A stretch of DNA of 64,000 bases. Origin: JBHIYN01 sp041984235 (lineage in GTDB: Bacteria > Pseudomonadota > Gammaproteobacteria > Ga0077536). Under the pieces are notes generated by a model that was not told the DNA's origin, made no database searches, and saw only the letters and a list, made by a program, of their open reading frames with translations. Both the position numbers and the translations under genes were made by a program. Each line of letters begins with the position of its first letter. Positions within the stretch are counted from its first letter, which is position 1. Of this stretch, positions 34,499 through 41,841 are shown in pieces. The stretch spans positions 186,001-250,000 of the forward strand of contig JBHIYN010000007.1 of the NCBI GenBank assembly GCA_041984235.1. The letters run 5' to 3'.

Positions 34499-36280
34499 TC
34501 AGGCTCCCGGGCATTGCTCCCAGTCCGGCGGCACGACGATGGGCATGTCGAGCAGCATCTGCGCGTAGGCTTTGCCCTGCGGGTCGTGGCGCAGCGAGGC
34601 GGTGCCGCCGCCCCCCAGCGCGCGCTCGAGCACGAAGTTGAAGCCGTCGAGGCCGGGCCACTCGTAACGCGTGGTCGGGCCCTCGGCGCGGTGCGCGAAC
34701 CATGCCTGCACGCGCTCGGCGGTGAGCTGGGCACGCAGCAGCGGCAGGTACGCCGCGTCCCGTGCGAGCACGCCGATGTTGGCACTGTCGCCCTTGTCCC
34801 CGGAGCGTGCACGGGCAAGGCGGACCAGTGGCACGGTCGGGCCGTCGGCCGGCGCGGTTGCCGCCTGCGTGCTTGCCGCCGATGGCGGCGCCGGCCGCCC
34901 GGTGATCGGGATGTCGACGGGCCGGCGTTCGCCGTCGACGATGCACGCGACGGCGACCTGCTGCTTGGGCACGAGGCAGGAGAACACCCTGAACACCGGT
35001 TGTACCGGCGGGCGGCCGCCGGCGAAACCGGTCAGCCCCTGGGCCATGGCGGTCGCCGCCGGGATGATCTCGCGGCTGAAGAGTTCGACCGCGGCGCGTT
35101 CCGGGTGCCGCACGGCGAGCTTCAGGATCACTTCGCGGACGTTGGCGACCCGCGCGTGCGGCCCGTAGGTGCTCTCGTTGCCGAGCACCTCGACCAGGGT
35201 CTCCGCGTAGTCGGCGAAGCCGGCCGCCGCGTTGAGGCGCCGCGTGCGCGCCAGGATCGCGTCGCCGACGCGCTCGGCTTTGCGTGCGGCATCGATGCCG
35301 CCGATCATCATCGTCGTCGCGGCGCGGTAGCCGTCCTGCCAGGTCGCGCACACCTTGTAGTCGGGCCCCGGCGCGCGGCCGCGCGCACCGGTCACGCGCA
35401 CGCGATCCAGACCGTCCTGCGCGAGCTTCACCATGGAGAAGTCGCAGCACACGTCGGGCAGCAGGTAGGCGGCCGGATCGCCGATCTCGTAGACGATCTG
35501 CTCACCCACCGTCGCCACGTCGACGCGCCCGCCGGTGCCGGGCGGCTTGGTGATGACGACGTCGCCGTCTGCGCCGCAGTCGGCGACGGGGAAGCCCATG
35601 TCGTCCCAGCCCGGCACGGCCTCCCAGTCGGTGAACAGGCCGCCCGTGGCCTGCGCGCCGCACTCGATGATGTGCCCGGCCAGCGAGCCTGCCGCGAGGC
35701 GATCGTAGTCGTCCGCGCGCCACGCGAACTCGTGCATCAGCGGACCCAGGGCGAGCGCGCTGTCCACGCAGCGGCCGGTGATGACGATGTCGGCGCCGGC
35801 GTCCAGCGCCTGCCGGATCGGCAGCGCACCGAGATAGGCGTTGATGCTGGCCGGCCGTGCCGGAAACGCGGCCCCGGTTCCCATTTCACGGATATCCGCG
35901 GCGCGCAGCTCGTCGGCGATACCGCCGAGATCGTCGCCGACGACGACCGCGATGCGCGGTGTCAGGCCGGCCTGCGCCGCGCGCTCCGCGAGCGCCTCGG
36001 CACAGGCTTGCGGGTTGATGCCGCCGGCGTTGGTGACGACGCGGATCCCGCGTGCCAGCAAGTCCTCCAGCAGCGGCGGCATGACCTCGTCGACGAAGTC
36101 AGTGGCATAGCCGGCGTCCGCCCGCCGCGCCTTCATGCGGGCCAGGATGGCCATGGTGATCTCGGCCAGGTAGTCCATGACCAGGTAATCGATGTCGCCG
36201 CGGTCGACCAGCTGCCGCGCACCGAACGCGGTGTCACCCCAGAACCCGGCGCCGCAGCCGATTCGCACTCGCTTGCTCAT
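34499..36280 (-). CDS. AtuA-like protein of acyclic terpene utilisation (DUF1446 family)
   Basis: A 593-residue protein; start at ATG 36280 (MSKRVRIGCGAGFWGD), where homology begins. AtuA-family segments are YLVMDYLAEITMAILARMK, VTNAGGINPQACAEAL, ADIVITGRCVDSALALGPL and ECGAQATGGLFTDW. A C-terminal domain follows after a Pro/Ala-rich linker near residue 480 (LARARSGDKGDSANIGVLARD). AtuA is required for citronellol/geraniol growth in Pseudomonas, but its chemical step is not established. It is the last gene of the leftward locus, 7 bp after the enoyl-CoA hydratase. Confidence 0.85.
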   Translation of the reverse strand: MSKRVRIGCGAGFWGDTAFGARQLVDRGDIDYLVMDYLAEITMAILARMKARRADAGYATDFVDEVMPPLLEDLLARGIRVVTNAGGINPQACAEALAERAAQAGLTPRIAVVVGDDLGGIADELRAADIREMGTGAAFPARPASINAYLGALPIRQALDAGADIVITGRCVDSALALGPLMHEFAWRADDYDRLAAGSLAGHIIECGAQATGGLFTDWEAVPGWDDMGFPVADCGADGDVVITKPPGTGGRVDVATVGEQIVYEIGDPAAYLLPDVCCDFSMVKLAQDGLDRVRVTGARGRAPGPDYKVCATWQDGYRAATTMMIGGIDAARKAERVGDAILARTRRLNAAAGFADYAETLVEVLGNESTYGPHARVANVREVILKLAVRHPERAAVELFSREIIPAATAMAQGLTGFAGGRPPVQPVFRVFSCLVPKQQVAVACIVDGERRPVDIPITGRPAPPSAASTQAATAPADGPTVPLVRLARARSGDKGDSANIGVLARDAAYLPLLRAQLTAERVQAWFAHRAEGPTTRYEWPGLDGFNFVLERALGGGGTASLRHDPQGKAYAQMLLDMPIVVPPDWEQCPGA

Positions 36281-36287
36281 GGCCGGT

Positions 36288-37070
36288 CTATTTCCCCGTC
36301 CACTGCGGCGCGCGCTTCTCGTTGAAGGCACGCATGCCCTCGCGCGCATCCTCGGTCATGGCCATCATCGGCAGCATGAGCTGGGTGTACTCGAACGCCT
36401 TGTCGAGCGGCATGTCCTCGATGGCGCGGAAGGCCTGCTTGCCGAGACGAATGCCGGTCGGGGTCTTGTCGACGATGCGCCCGATCAGCCAGTCGAGGCG
36501 TTCGTCGAGCTTCGCCGCCGGCTCGACGTAGTTGAGGATGCCGAACCCCAGCGCGTCCTCGGCGCTGAAGCTCTCGCCGGTGATGCACATCTCGAACAGC
36601 TTGCGGCGCGGAATGATGCGCTGCATGTAGGAGAGGATCATCATCGGGAACAGGCCGACGCGCGACTCGGGTACGCCGAAGGTCGCGTTGTCGACGCCAA
36701 CCGCCATGTCGCAGGCACAGACCAGGCCGAGCCCCCCGGCCAGCGCGTGGCCGTTGACCCGCGCGATGGTCGGCAGCCCGCAGGCCTCGAGCCGGCGAAA
36801 CAGGGCGATGACGTAGTGGCGCGGATGCGCGGGATCGATCGTGAACGGCGTGCCGTCGGCGCCGGGTTTCAGATCGCCGCCGGCGCAGAACGCGCGCTCG
36901 CCGGCGCCCGTGATCACGATCAACCGCACCTCCGCGGTGGCCTCTGCGCGGTCGACGCCAGCCGCCAGCGCGGCGCAGACGTCCTCGTTGAGGGCGTTGC
37001 GCCGCTCTTCGCGGTTGATGGTGAGGCGCATGACGGCCCCGTCCTGTTCTACGCGCACGATCTCGCTCAT
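36288..37070 (-). CDS. Enoyl-CoA hydratase/isomerase family protein (AtuE/LiuC-like position)
   Basis: A 260-residue crotonase-fold enzyme. ATG 37070 is chosen for its gggaga Shine-Dalgarno and because the fold starts there. The oxyanion-hole segments are ERAFCAGGDLKPG and ARVNGHALAGGLGLVCACDMAVG. The residue stretch FGVPESRVGLFPMM holds the usual catalytic region. In atu/liu pathways this step hydrates isohexenylglutaconyl-CoA or methylglutaconyl-CoA. The exact substrate depends on the carboxylase of this locus. A 218-bp gap separates it from the SDR upstream. Confidence 0.85.
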   Translation of the reverse strand: MSEIVRVEQDGAVMRLTINREERRNALNEDVCAALAAGVDRAEATAEVRLIVITGAGERAFCAGGDLKPGADGTPFTIDPAHPRHYVIALFRRLEACGLPTIARVNGHALAGGLGLVCACDMAVGVDNATFGVPESRVGLFPMMILSYMQRIIPRRKLFEMCITGESFSAEDALGFGILNYVEPAAKLDERLDWLIGRIVDKTPTGIRLGKQAFRAIEDMPLDKAFEYTQLMLPMMAMTEDAREGMRAFNEKRAPQWTGK

Positions 37071-37288
37071 GTCTGGTTCTCCCACAAGGATTGACGGGGT
37101 GCTTCCGCCCCGGGGTCGCGGCGGCAATGGGTCACGGTGTCGGCAGCCTGGTCAGGCGTCGGTGCGTGAGGTTGCTCGTCGATGCCGAAACGGGTGTCGG
37201 GCATGAATGCGGGCTTCATGGGCGGGCCTCGGCGCAGGAATGATTCGGGATTTGCGCAATCGATACGGTCACGCGGGCGGCTGCGCAT

Positions 37289-38179
37289 TCAGGTCGTGCC
37301 GCCGTCGTCCCACAGGCGCGTGGCCGCGGCGTAGTACTCCGGTTTCCCGGTGGTCCAGATCTCACCCCAGTGCTGGCCGCCGCCGTCGACGATCAGGGTC
37401 TCGCCGTTGATGAAGCGCCCGCCGGGGCCGCCCATGAAGACGATCGCCTCGGCGATCTCCCACGGGCTGCCGGAACGCATGGTGGGGTTGGTGCGCGGGT
37501 AGCGCGAGCGCGCCTGCTCGGAGTAGACCGCCCAGCCCTCGGTCTCGATCGAGCCCGGGCCGATGCAGTTGACGCGGATGCCGAGCGGCGCCCATTCGAC
37601 GGACGCCTTCTCGGAGAAGGCGATCACGCCGGCGCGCGCGGCCGAGGTATGGGCGACGCCGAACAGGCCCGGGTTGACCACCACGACGTTGACGATGCTG
37701 CCGCCGCGTTGCTGCTCGCGCCAGGTCAGCGCCGCCGCCTGCATCATGTGCCAGGTGCCGTTGAGGTTGGTGTTGATGACCGTCTGCCAGCCTTTCTCGC
37801 TGTAGTCGATGGCGGCCTGCGGGAACTGTCCGCCGGCGCTGTTGACCAGCAGGTCGATGGCGCCGACCTCGTCCACGATCTGCGCGAACGCGGCGTCGAC
37901 CGCCTCGCGCTCGCGGATGTCGAGGGTCTGTGCGCTCGCGCGTTCCTCACCGAGATGCGCGTTGATCGCCTCGACCACGCCGGCGAGCTTGTCGGCCTTG
38001 CGCCCGCCGATGACGACGCGCGCGCCGAGCCGGGCGGCGAGCCACGCGGTGGCGCGACCAATGCCGCTGCCGCCGCCGGAGACGAACACGACCTGGCCGT
38101 CGAGCAGTCCGGGCGCGAACACGGTCGGCTGCCGGGCGAGATCCTCGTTGGACTTGGGAATGAACGGGGCTTCGTGCAT
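37289..38179 (-). CDS. Short-chain dehydrogenase/reductase, trans-2-enoyl-CoA reductase-like
   Basis: A 296-residue SDR with the cofactor motif VFVSGGGSGIGRATA, an Arg-containing VIGGRKADKL (NADP-leaning), NSAGG, and the late IRVNCIGPGSIETEGW. The classical YxxxK is not obvious. The corresponding helix reads VAHTSAARAGVIAFSEKASVE, resembling what I recall of peroxisomal trans-2-enoyl-CoA reductases and 2,4-dienoyl-CoA reductases. It may reduce an unsaturated acyl-CoA of a terpenoid or branched chain, like AtuB/AtuG in role. It is followed by the hydratase and AtuA; the acyl-CoA dehydrogenase stop is 6 bp upstream of its start. Confidence 0.8.
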   Translation of the reverse strand: MHEAPFIPKSNEDLARQPTVFAPGLLDGQVVFVSGGGSGIGRATAWLAARLGARVVIGGRKADKLAGVVEAINAHLGEERASAQTLDIREREAVDAAFAQIVDEVGAIDLLVNSAGGQFPQAAIDYSEKGWQTVINTNLNGTWHMMQAAALTWREQQRGGSIVNVVVVNPGLFGVAHTSAARAGVIAFSEKASVEWAPLGIRVNCIGPGSIETEGWAVYSEQARSRYPRTNPTMRSGSPWEIAEAIVFMGGPGGRFINGETLIVDGGGQHWGEIWTTGKPEYYAAATRLWDDGGTT

Positions 38180-38185
38180 GGCGGC

Positions 38186-39379
38186 CTACTTCAGTAGTTC
38201 CTGGGCGATGATCATCTTGCGCACCTCGGTCGTGCCGGCGCCGATCTCGAGCAGCTTGGTGCCGCGGAACAGGCGGTTGACCTCCGACTCCCAGATGTAG
38301 CCGACGCCGCCGTGCACCTGCACCGCCGCGTCGAGCACGCGGTTCAGCATGTTGGCGCAGTACATCACCGAGGCGGCCGTGTTGGCGTGCACCAGGCCGC
38401 GCCCGCCGCCGCCGACCTCGAGCTCGTTGACCTCGGCCAGCACCTTGAAGTTGAGTGCCTTCATCGCCTCGATCCAGGTGTACATGTCGGCCAGGTGCGA
38501 CTGCACCATCTGGAACGAGGCGATCGGCTTGCCGAACTGCTCGCGGGTCCTGGCGTACTCGATGGAGAGCTCCAGCGCGCGCTCGGCCATGCCGACACAG
38601 AGCGGCGAGATCACCGCGCGCTCGAGATCGAGCCCGCTCATGACCACCGCGACCCCGGCGTTCTCCTCGCCGACCCGGTTCTCCACCGGCACCTCGCAGT
38701 CGTCGAACACGAGCTCGCCGGTCTGGCTGCCGCGGAAGCCCATCTTGGTCAGCTTCTGCGCGACGCTGAAGCCGGCGAAGTCCTTCTCGACGATGAACGC
38801 CGAGATACCCTTGGGGCCCTGGTCCGGCGCGGTCTTGGCGTAGACCAGCAGCACGTCGGCGACCGGGCCGTTGGTGATGTAGAGCTTGCGGCCGTTGAGC
38901 ACGTAGACGTCACCCTCGCGGCGCGCGGTGGTGCGCATGGAGCCGAGCGCGTCGGAGCCGGCGCCGGGCTCGGTCAGTCCCAGGGCGCCGATCTTGCTGC
39001 CGTTGCACAGCCCGGGCAGGTAGCGCGCGCGCTGCTCGTCGCTGGCGTTGCGGTAGATGTTGTTCAGGCACAGGTTCTCGTGCGCGATCCAGGACAGCGC
39101 CAGCGCGTAGTTCCAGCGCGCGAAGGCCTGGCCGACGAGGCCCGAGGTGAAGAGATCGAGCCCCTGGCCGCCGAACTGTTCCGGCACGGTCAGGCCGAAG
39201 AAGCCGGCCTCGCCCATGTGCGCGAAGATGTGCTCCGGCCACCACTCCTCGTCGTCCATGCGCTGAGCGAGCGGGTAGAGCTCGTTCCTGGCGTAGCGAT
39301 CGGCCTCGTCGAGCATCGCCTGCTGGTCGGCGTCGAGCATGAAGGCGTGGCCGCCGGCGGCGGCTGCGGTGTCGGTCAT
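38186..39379 (-). CDS. Acyl-CoA dehydrogenase, isovaleryl/citronellyl-CoA type
   Basis: A 397-residue flavoprotein. ACAD signatures are ALGLTEPGAGSDALGSM and ITNGPVADVLLVYAKT. The C-terminal segment LFRGTKLLEIGAGTTEVRK lacks the usual catalytic Glu of the YEGTSE motif, and a Glu is instead present in GLDLERAV. That exchange is characteristic of isovaleryl-CoA dehydrogenase and its relatives (LiuA, AtuD). The enzyme therefore oxidises a 3-methyl-branched acyl-CoA, fitting leucine or acyclic terpene breakdown. Its ATG overlaps the DUF6285-like stop (ATGA), showing translational coupling to that gene and the phosphotransferase gene. Confidence 0.88.
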   Translation of the reverse strand: MTDTAAAAGGHAFMLDADQQAMLDEADRYARNELYPLAQRMDDEEWWPEHIFAHMGEAGFFGLTVPEQFGGQGLDLFTSGLVGQAFARWNYALALSWIAHENLCLNNIYRNASDEQRARYLPGLCNGSKIGALGLTEPGAGSDALGSMRTTARREGDVYVLNGRKLYITNGPVADVLLVYAKTAPDQGPKGISAFIVEKDFAGFSVAQKLTKMGFRGSQTGELVFDDCEVPVENRVGEENAGVAVVMSGLDLERAVISPLCVGMAERALELSIEYARTREQFGKPIASFQMVQSHLADMYTWIEAMKALNFKVLAEVNELEVGGGGRGLVHANTAASVMYCANMLNRVLDAAVQVHGGVGYIWESEVNRLFRGTKLLEIGAGTTEVRKMIIAQELLK

Positions 39380-39768
39380 CTATCGTTCTCCTCGTTAGCC
39401 CGGCGGTGCTCGGGTGCGAGCACCTCGGGCTTGGTCACGTTCACCTTCTCGATGACGTGGGTCATGAGTGCCGTGCGCAGGCCATCGAGGTCGTCGTCGA
39501 AGCGGCCCGCGCGGATCGCGCGGCTGAGATCGGCGACCACCGTCCCGATCGGCTGCGCGGCCGGCGTGTCTGCCAGCCCGCGCAGCACCGCGTCGCCCGC
39601 GGTCTCACCGTGGGTCCACTCGCCGAGCTCGCGCAGGGCGACGTCGAGGAGCTGCTGCACGCACAGCCCATGGTAGCGGTCGAGCCCGTCGAGGCGCGGG
39701 CCGATGTCGGCGACGAACTCGCGCACGGTGCGCAGGATCTCGGGCAGGTCGGGCTGGTCGTGTGCCAT
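39376..39768 (-). CDS. Small DUF6285-like protein
   Basis: A 130-residue soluble helical protein: ILRTVREFVADIGPRLDGLDRYHGLCVQQLLDVALREL, then TPAAQPIGTVVADLSRAIRAGRFDDDLDGL. From memory this matches the DUF6285 family, which is usually encoded next to APH-type phosphotransferases and acyl-CoA dehydrogenases. That is exactly its position here, 10 bp after the phosphotransferase gene and overlapping the dehydrogenase start. Function unknown; co-operon conservation suggests it is an accessory of the phosphotransferase. Confidence 0.7.
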   Translation of the reverse strand: MAHDQPDLPEILRTVREFVADIGPRLDGLDRYHGLCVQQLLDVALRELGEWTHGETAGDAVLRGLADTPAAQPIGTVVADLSRAIRAGRFDDDLDGLRTALMTHVIEKVNVTKPEVLAPEHRRANEENDR

Positions 39769-39778
39769 CGCGCAATCC

Positions 39779-40789
39779 TCAGAGGTAGCGGCCGTCGAGC
39801 GTCATGAGCAGGTCGTACTCCATGAAGCAGGCGTTGCGGCCGCAGGCGGCATAGGCCGGCGAGCGGCGGCGACCGGTGACGTGGCCGTAGATCTGCATGA
39901 GGTTGTAGAGCGCCCAGCGCGTGAGGCTGAACACCTCCCACCAGCGCACGGCGTCGCGATCGAGCGTGTGCCCGCCGGCGGCTTCGTAGGCGCGAAACAC
40001 CGCCTCGCGCGAGCCGATCCCGGCCGCCGGGTGGTCGACGCGGCCGAAGCGCCACGAGCGGCAGCACAGCCAGCCGAAGTCCTCCATCGGATCGCCGACG
40101 TGGGAGCACTCCCAGTCGAGCAGCGCGCGGATCCCTTCCGCGCCGACGAGCATGTTGCCGAGACGGAAGTCGCCGTGCAGCAGGGTGCGCGCGGTCGCCC
40201 TGGGCCGGTTGCGCTCCAGCCAGCGGAAGGCGAGGTCGATGACCGGGTGCGGCTCCTCCCACAGGTCGTAGTAGCCGATCCAGGCGTCGAGCAGGTCCTG
40301 GCTCTCGGGTATGGCCTCGAGCTCGGGCAGCAGCGCCGGGTCGATGGCGTGGATGCGCGCGAGCTGCGCGCCGGCCTGGTCCAGGAAACGCTCGCGCGCG
40401 GTCGCGAACGCCGGATCGTTCAGCAGGCGCTTGGGCAGCGTCTCGCCCTCGACCGCGGCCATCACGAAGCCGCGACCGAGGTCGTCCGCCGCCTCGAGCT
40501 CGAACACCGGCTCCGGCACGAGCACGCCGTGCCCGTAGACCACCTGCAGGATGCGATACTGAAGATCGGCGGACAGGAACGGCGTGAAGTCCGGCGGCAC
40601 GGTCTCCTGGCGCAGCACCAGCCGGCGTGACCCGTCGACGTCGAACAGCAGCGTGCGGTTCGAGCCGCCGAGCGTGGCCACGGTGAAGTTGTCGACCCGC
40701 GTGCCCGCGCCGAAGCGCCTTTGCACCGCCGCGCAAAGGCGTTCGATGACGTCCTGCGTCTCGGCGTCGAAGCTCGCGGCGTCAGCCAC
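39779..40789 (-). CDS. APH-family phosphotransferase (ACAD10/11-like kinase domain)
   Basis: A 336-residue protein starting at GTG 40789. The kinase-like fold has RRLVLRQETVPP (ATP-binding Lys replaced by Arg context), the catalytic Brenner motif LLHGDFRLGNMLV and the metal-binding DWECSHVGDPMEDFGW. Proteins of this group resemble the N-terminal kinase domain of ACAD10/ACAD11, which phosphorylates 4-hydroxyacyl-CoAs so that the dehydrogenase domain can eliminate phosphate. Being encoded beside a separate acyl-CoA dehydrogenase, it may provide the same hydroxyacyl-CoA phosphorylation in trans. That link is inference. Antibiotic resistance is unlikely in this context. Confidence 0.82.
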   Translation of the reverse strand: MADAASFDAETQDVIERLCAAVQRRFGAGTRVDNFTVATLGGSNRTLLFDVDGSRRLVLRQETVPPDFTPFLSADLQYRILQVVYGHGVLVPEPVFELEAADDLGRGFVMAAVEGETLPKRLLNDPAFATARERFLDQAGAQLARIHAIDPALLPELEAIPESQDLLDAWIGYYDLWEEPHPVIDLAFRWLERNRPRATARTLLHGDFRLGNMLVGAEGIRALLDWECSHVGDPMEDFGWLCCRSWRFGRVDHPAAGIGSREAVFRAYEAAGGHTLDRDAVRWWEVFSLTRWALYNLMQIYGHVTGRRRSPAYAACGRNACFMEYDLLMTLDGRYL

Positions 40790-40813
40790 GGGGCTGGCTC
40801 GCGCCGCGGTCGA

Positions 40814-41815
40814 TCACAGCGGCCACCCGACCGGCTGGCCGTCTTCGAGCAGCTCGATGTACTCGGTCACGCCCATGCCGTCGCGGCCGTCCCAGTGCCA
40901 CAGCGTGAGACCCTCGGCGATGCGCGACTGCAGGTAGGCGTCGCCGACCTTGCGCCGGTTGCGCAGTGGCGCCAGGGTCAGCACCTCGCCCTCCATCACC
41001 ACCGCGCGCTTGTCGGTACGCACGCCGAGGCGCATGGCGCGCGGGTCCTTGTCCGGCGTCCACTCGGTCCACAGATCCATGTCCGTGATCTCCTCGTAGT
41101 CGCCGTCGAACTGCAGCACGCCCTGGCGCCGCGTGACCCCGTCACGGCCGGTGATCTTGAGCAGCATCATGGCGCGGTCGGGGCCGAAGTTCGCGATCAG
41201 GAGACGGTAGAAGTAGATGTTGGTCCAGTAGCGCGGACCCCAGGAATGGTCGCGCCAGCCGAGGCCGTCGAACTCCCAGGCCTGGTCGCCGACCTCGATG
41301 CGCGAGCGCGTCTTCATGTGCTGGTTGAAGTGCCCGAGCGAGAAGTCGCGACCGTACATCGTCTCCTGGTCGTCGCGGGTCGGCTCACCGCCGTGCATGG
41401 GCGAGACCGCCTCCAGCTCGTAGTCGACGCGCGCGGCGGCGCGCGGCGCGGTGTCGAACAGCCGGCGCGGGTCGCGCAGCAGGCCGGGATCGTCGAGCAC
41501 CATCAGCTCGCCCTCGTAGCGCATGGCGATGCGCCTGAACGGCTCGATCACCTGGTAGTCCAGCCCGCCGGCGGAGAAGCCCTGGTTGTGCCGGATGTCC
41601 GGCCGCTGGAACTGGCAGGCAACGCGCCCGTCCGGCAGGTAGAGGCACACCTGGGTCTCCGCATGCCCCTCGTTGACGCGGTTGCCGAGCCGCATCCAGC
41701 CGCCGAAGCGCCGTTCGAGCTCGAAGGCGTTGACGTACACGCTCTCGTTGAAGTTCGGCTCTTCGCCCGGTACGTGGTTGTACTCGTCGCGTTCGTCGAG
41801 GCGGAATGCGGACAT
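40814..41815 (-). CDS. CrtC/AttH-like hydratase-fold protein (DUF7064/7065-like)
   Basis: A 333-residue protein from ATG 41815 (MSAFRLDERDEYNHVP); the longer frame is antisense-type sequence inside the carboxyltransferase gene. It has no signal peptide. Beta-rich segments with many aromatics are SMHGG-type loops (AVSPMHGGEPTRD), GLGWRDHSWGPRYWTNIYFYRLL and LWTEWTP. The RDHSWGPR motif is characteristic of the hydroxyneurosporene synthase (CrtC)/AttH-related lipocalin-like superfamily, as I recall it. CrtC adds water to an isoprenoid C=C bond. In a terpene-type locus this suggests a possible terpenoid hydratase or isomerase. The call to superfamily is moderate, and the function is inference. 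Confidence 0.65.
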   Translation of the reverse strand: MSAFRLDERDEYNHVPGEEPNFNESVYVNAFELERRFGGWMRLGNRVNEGHAETQVCLYLPDGRVACQFQRPDIRHNQGFSAGGLDYQVIEPFRRIAMRYEGELMVLDDPGLLRDPRRLFDTAPRAAARVDYELEAVSPMHGGEPTRDDQETMYGRDFSLGHFNQHMKTRSRIEVGDQAWEFDGLGWRDHSWGPRYWTNIYFYRLLIANFGPDRAMMLLKITGRDGVTRRQGVLQFDGDYEEITDMDLWTEWTPDKDPRAMRLGVRTDKRAVVMEGEVLTLAPLRNRRKVGDAYLQSRIAEGLTLWHWDGRDGMGVTEYIELLEDGQPVGWPL

Positions 41816-41841
41816 GGTGGAGATCCCCGTGTGAGTTCGCG

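Noticed and set aside
37067..37288. A possible small protein of 50-73 residues between the hydratase and SDR genes
   Set aside because: Weak Shine-Dalgarno, no domain, Pro/Asp/Arg-rich translation, and it overlaps the hydratase start. It could be real but cannot be supported.
39779..40789. An aminoglycoside resistance gene
   Set aside because: The APH fold is present, but the coupling to DUF6285-like and acyl-CoA dehydrogenase genes fits the ACAD10/11-type kinase group instead.
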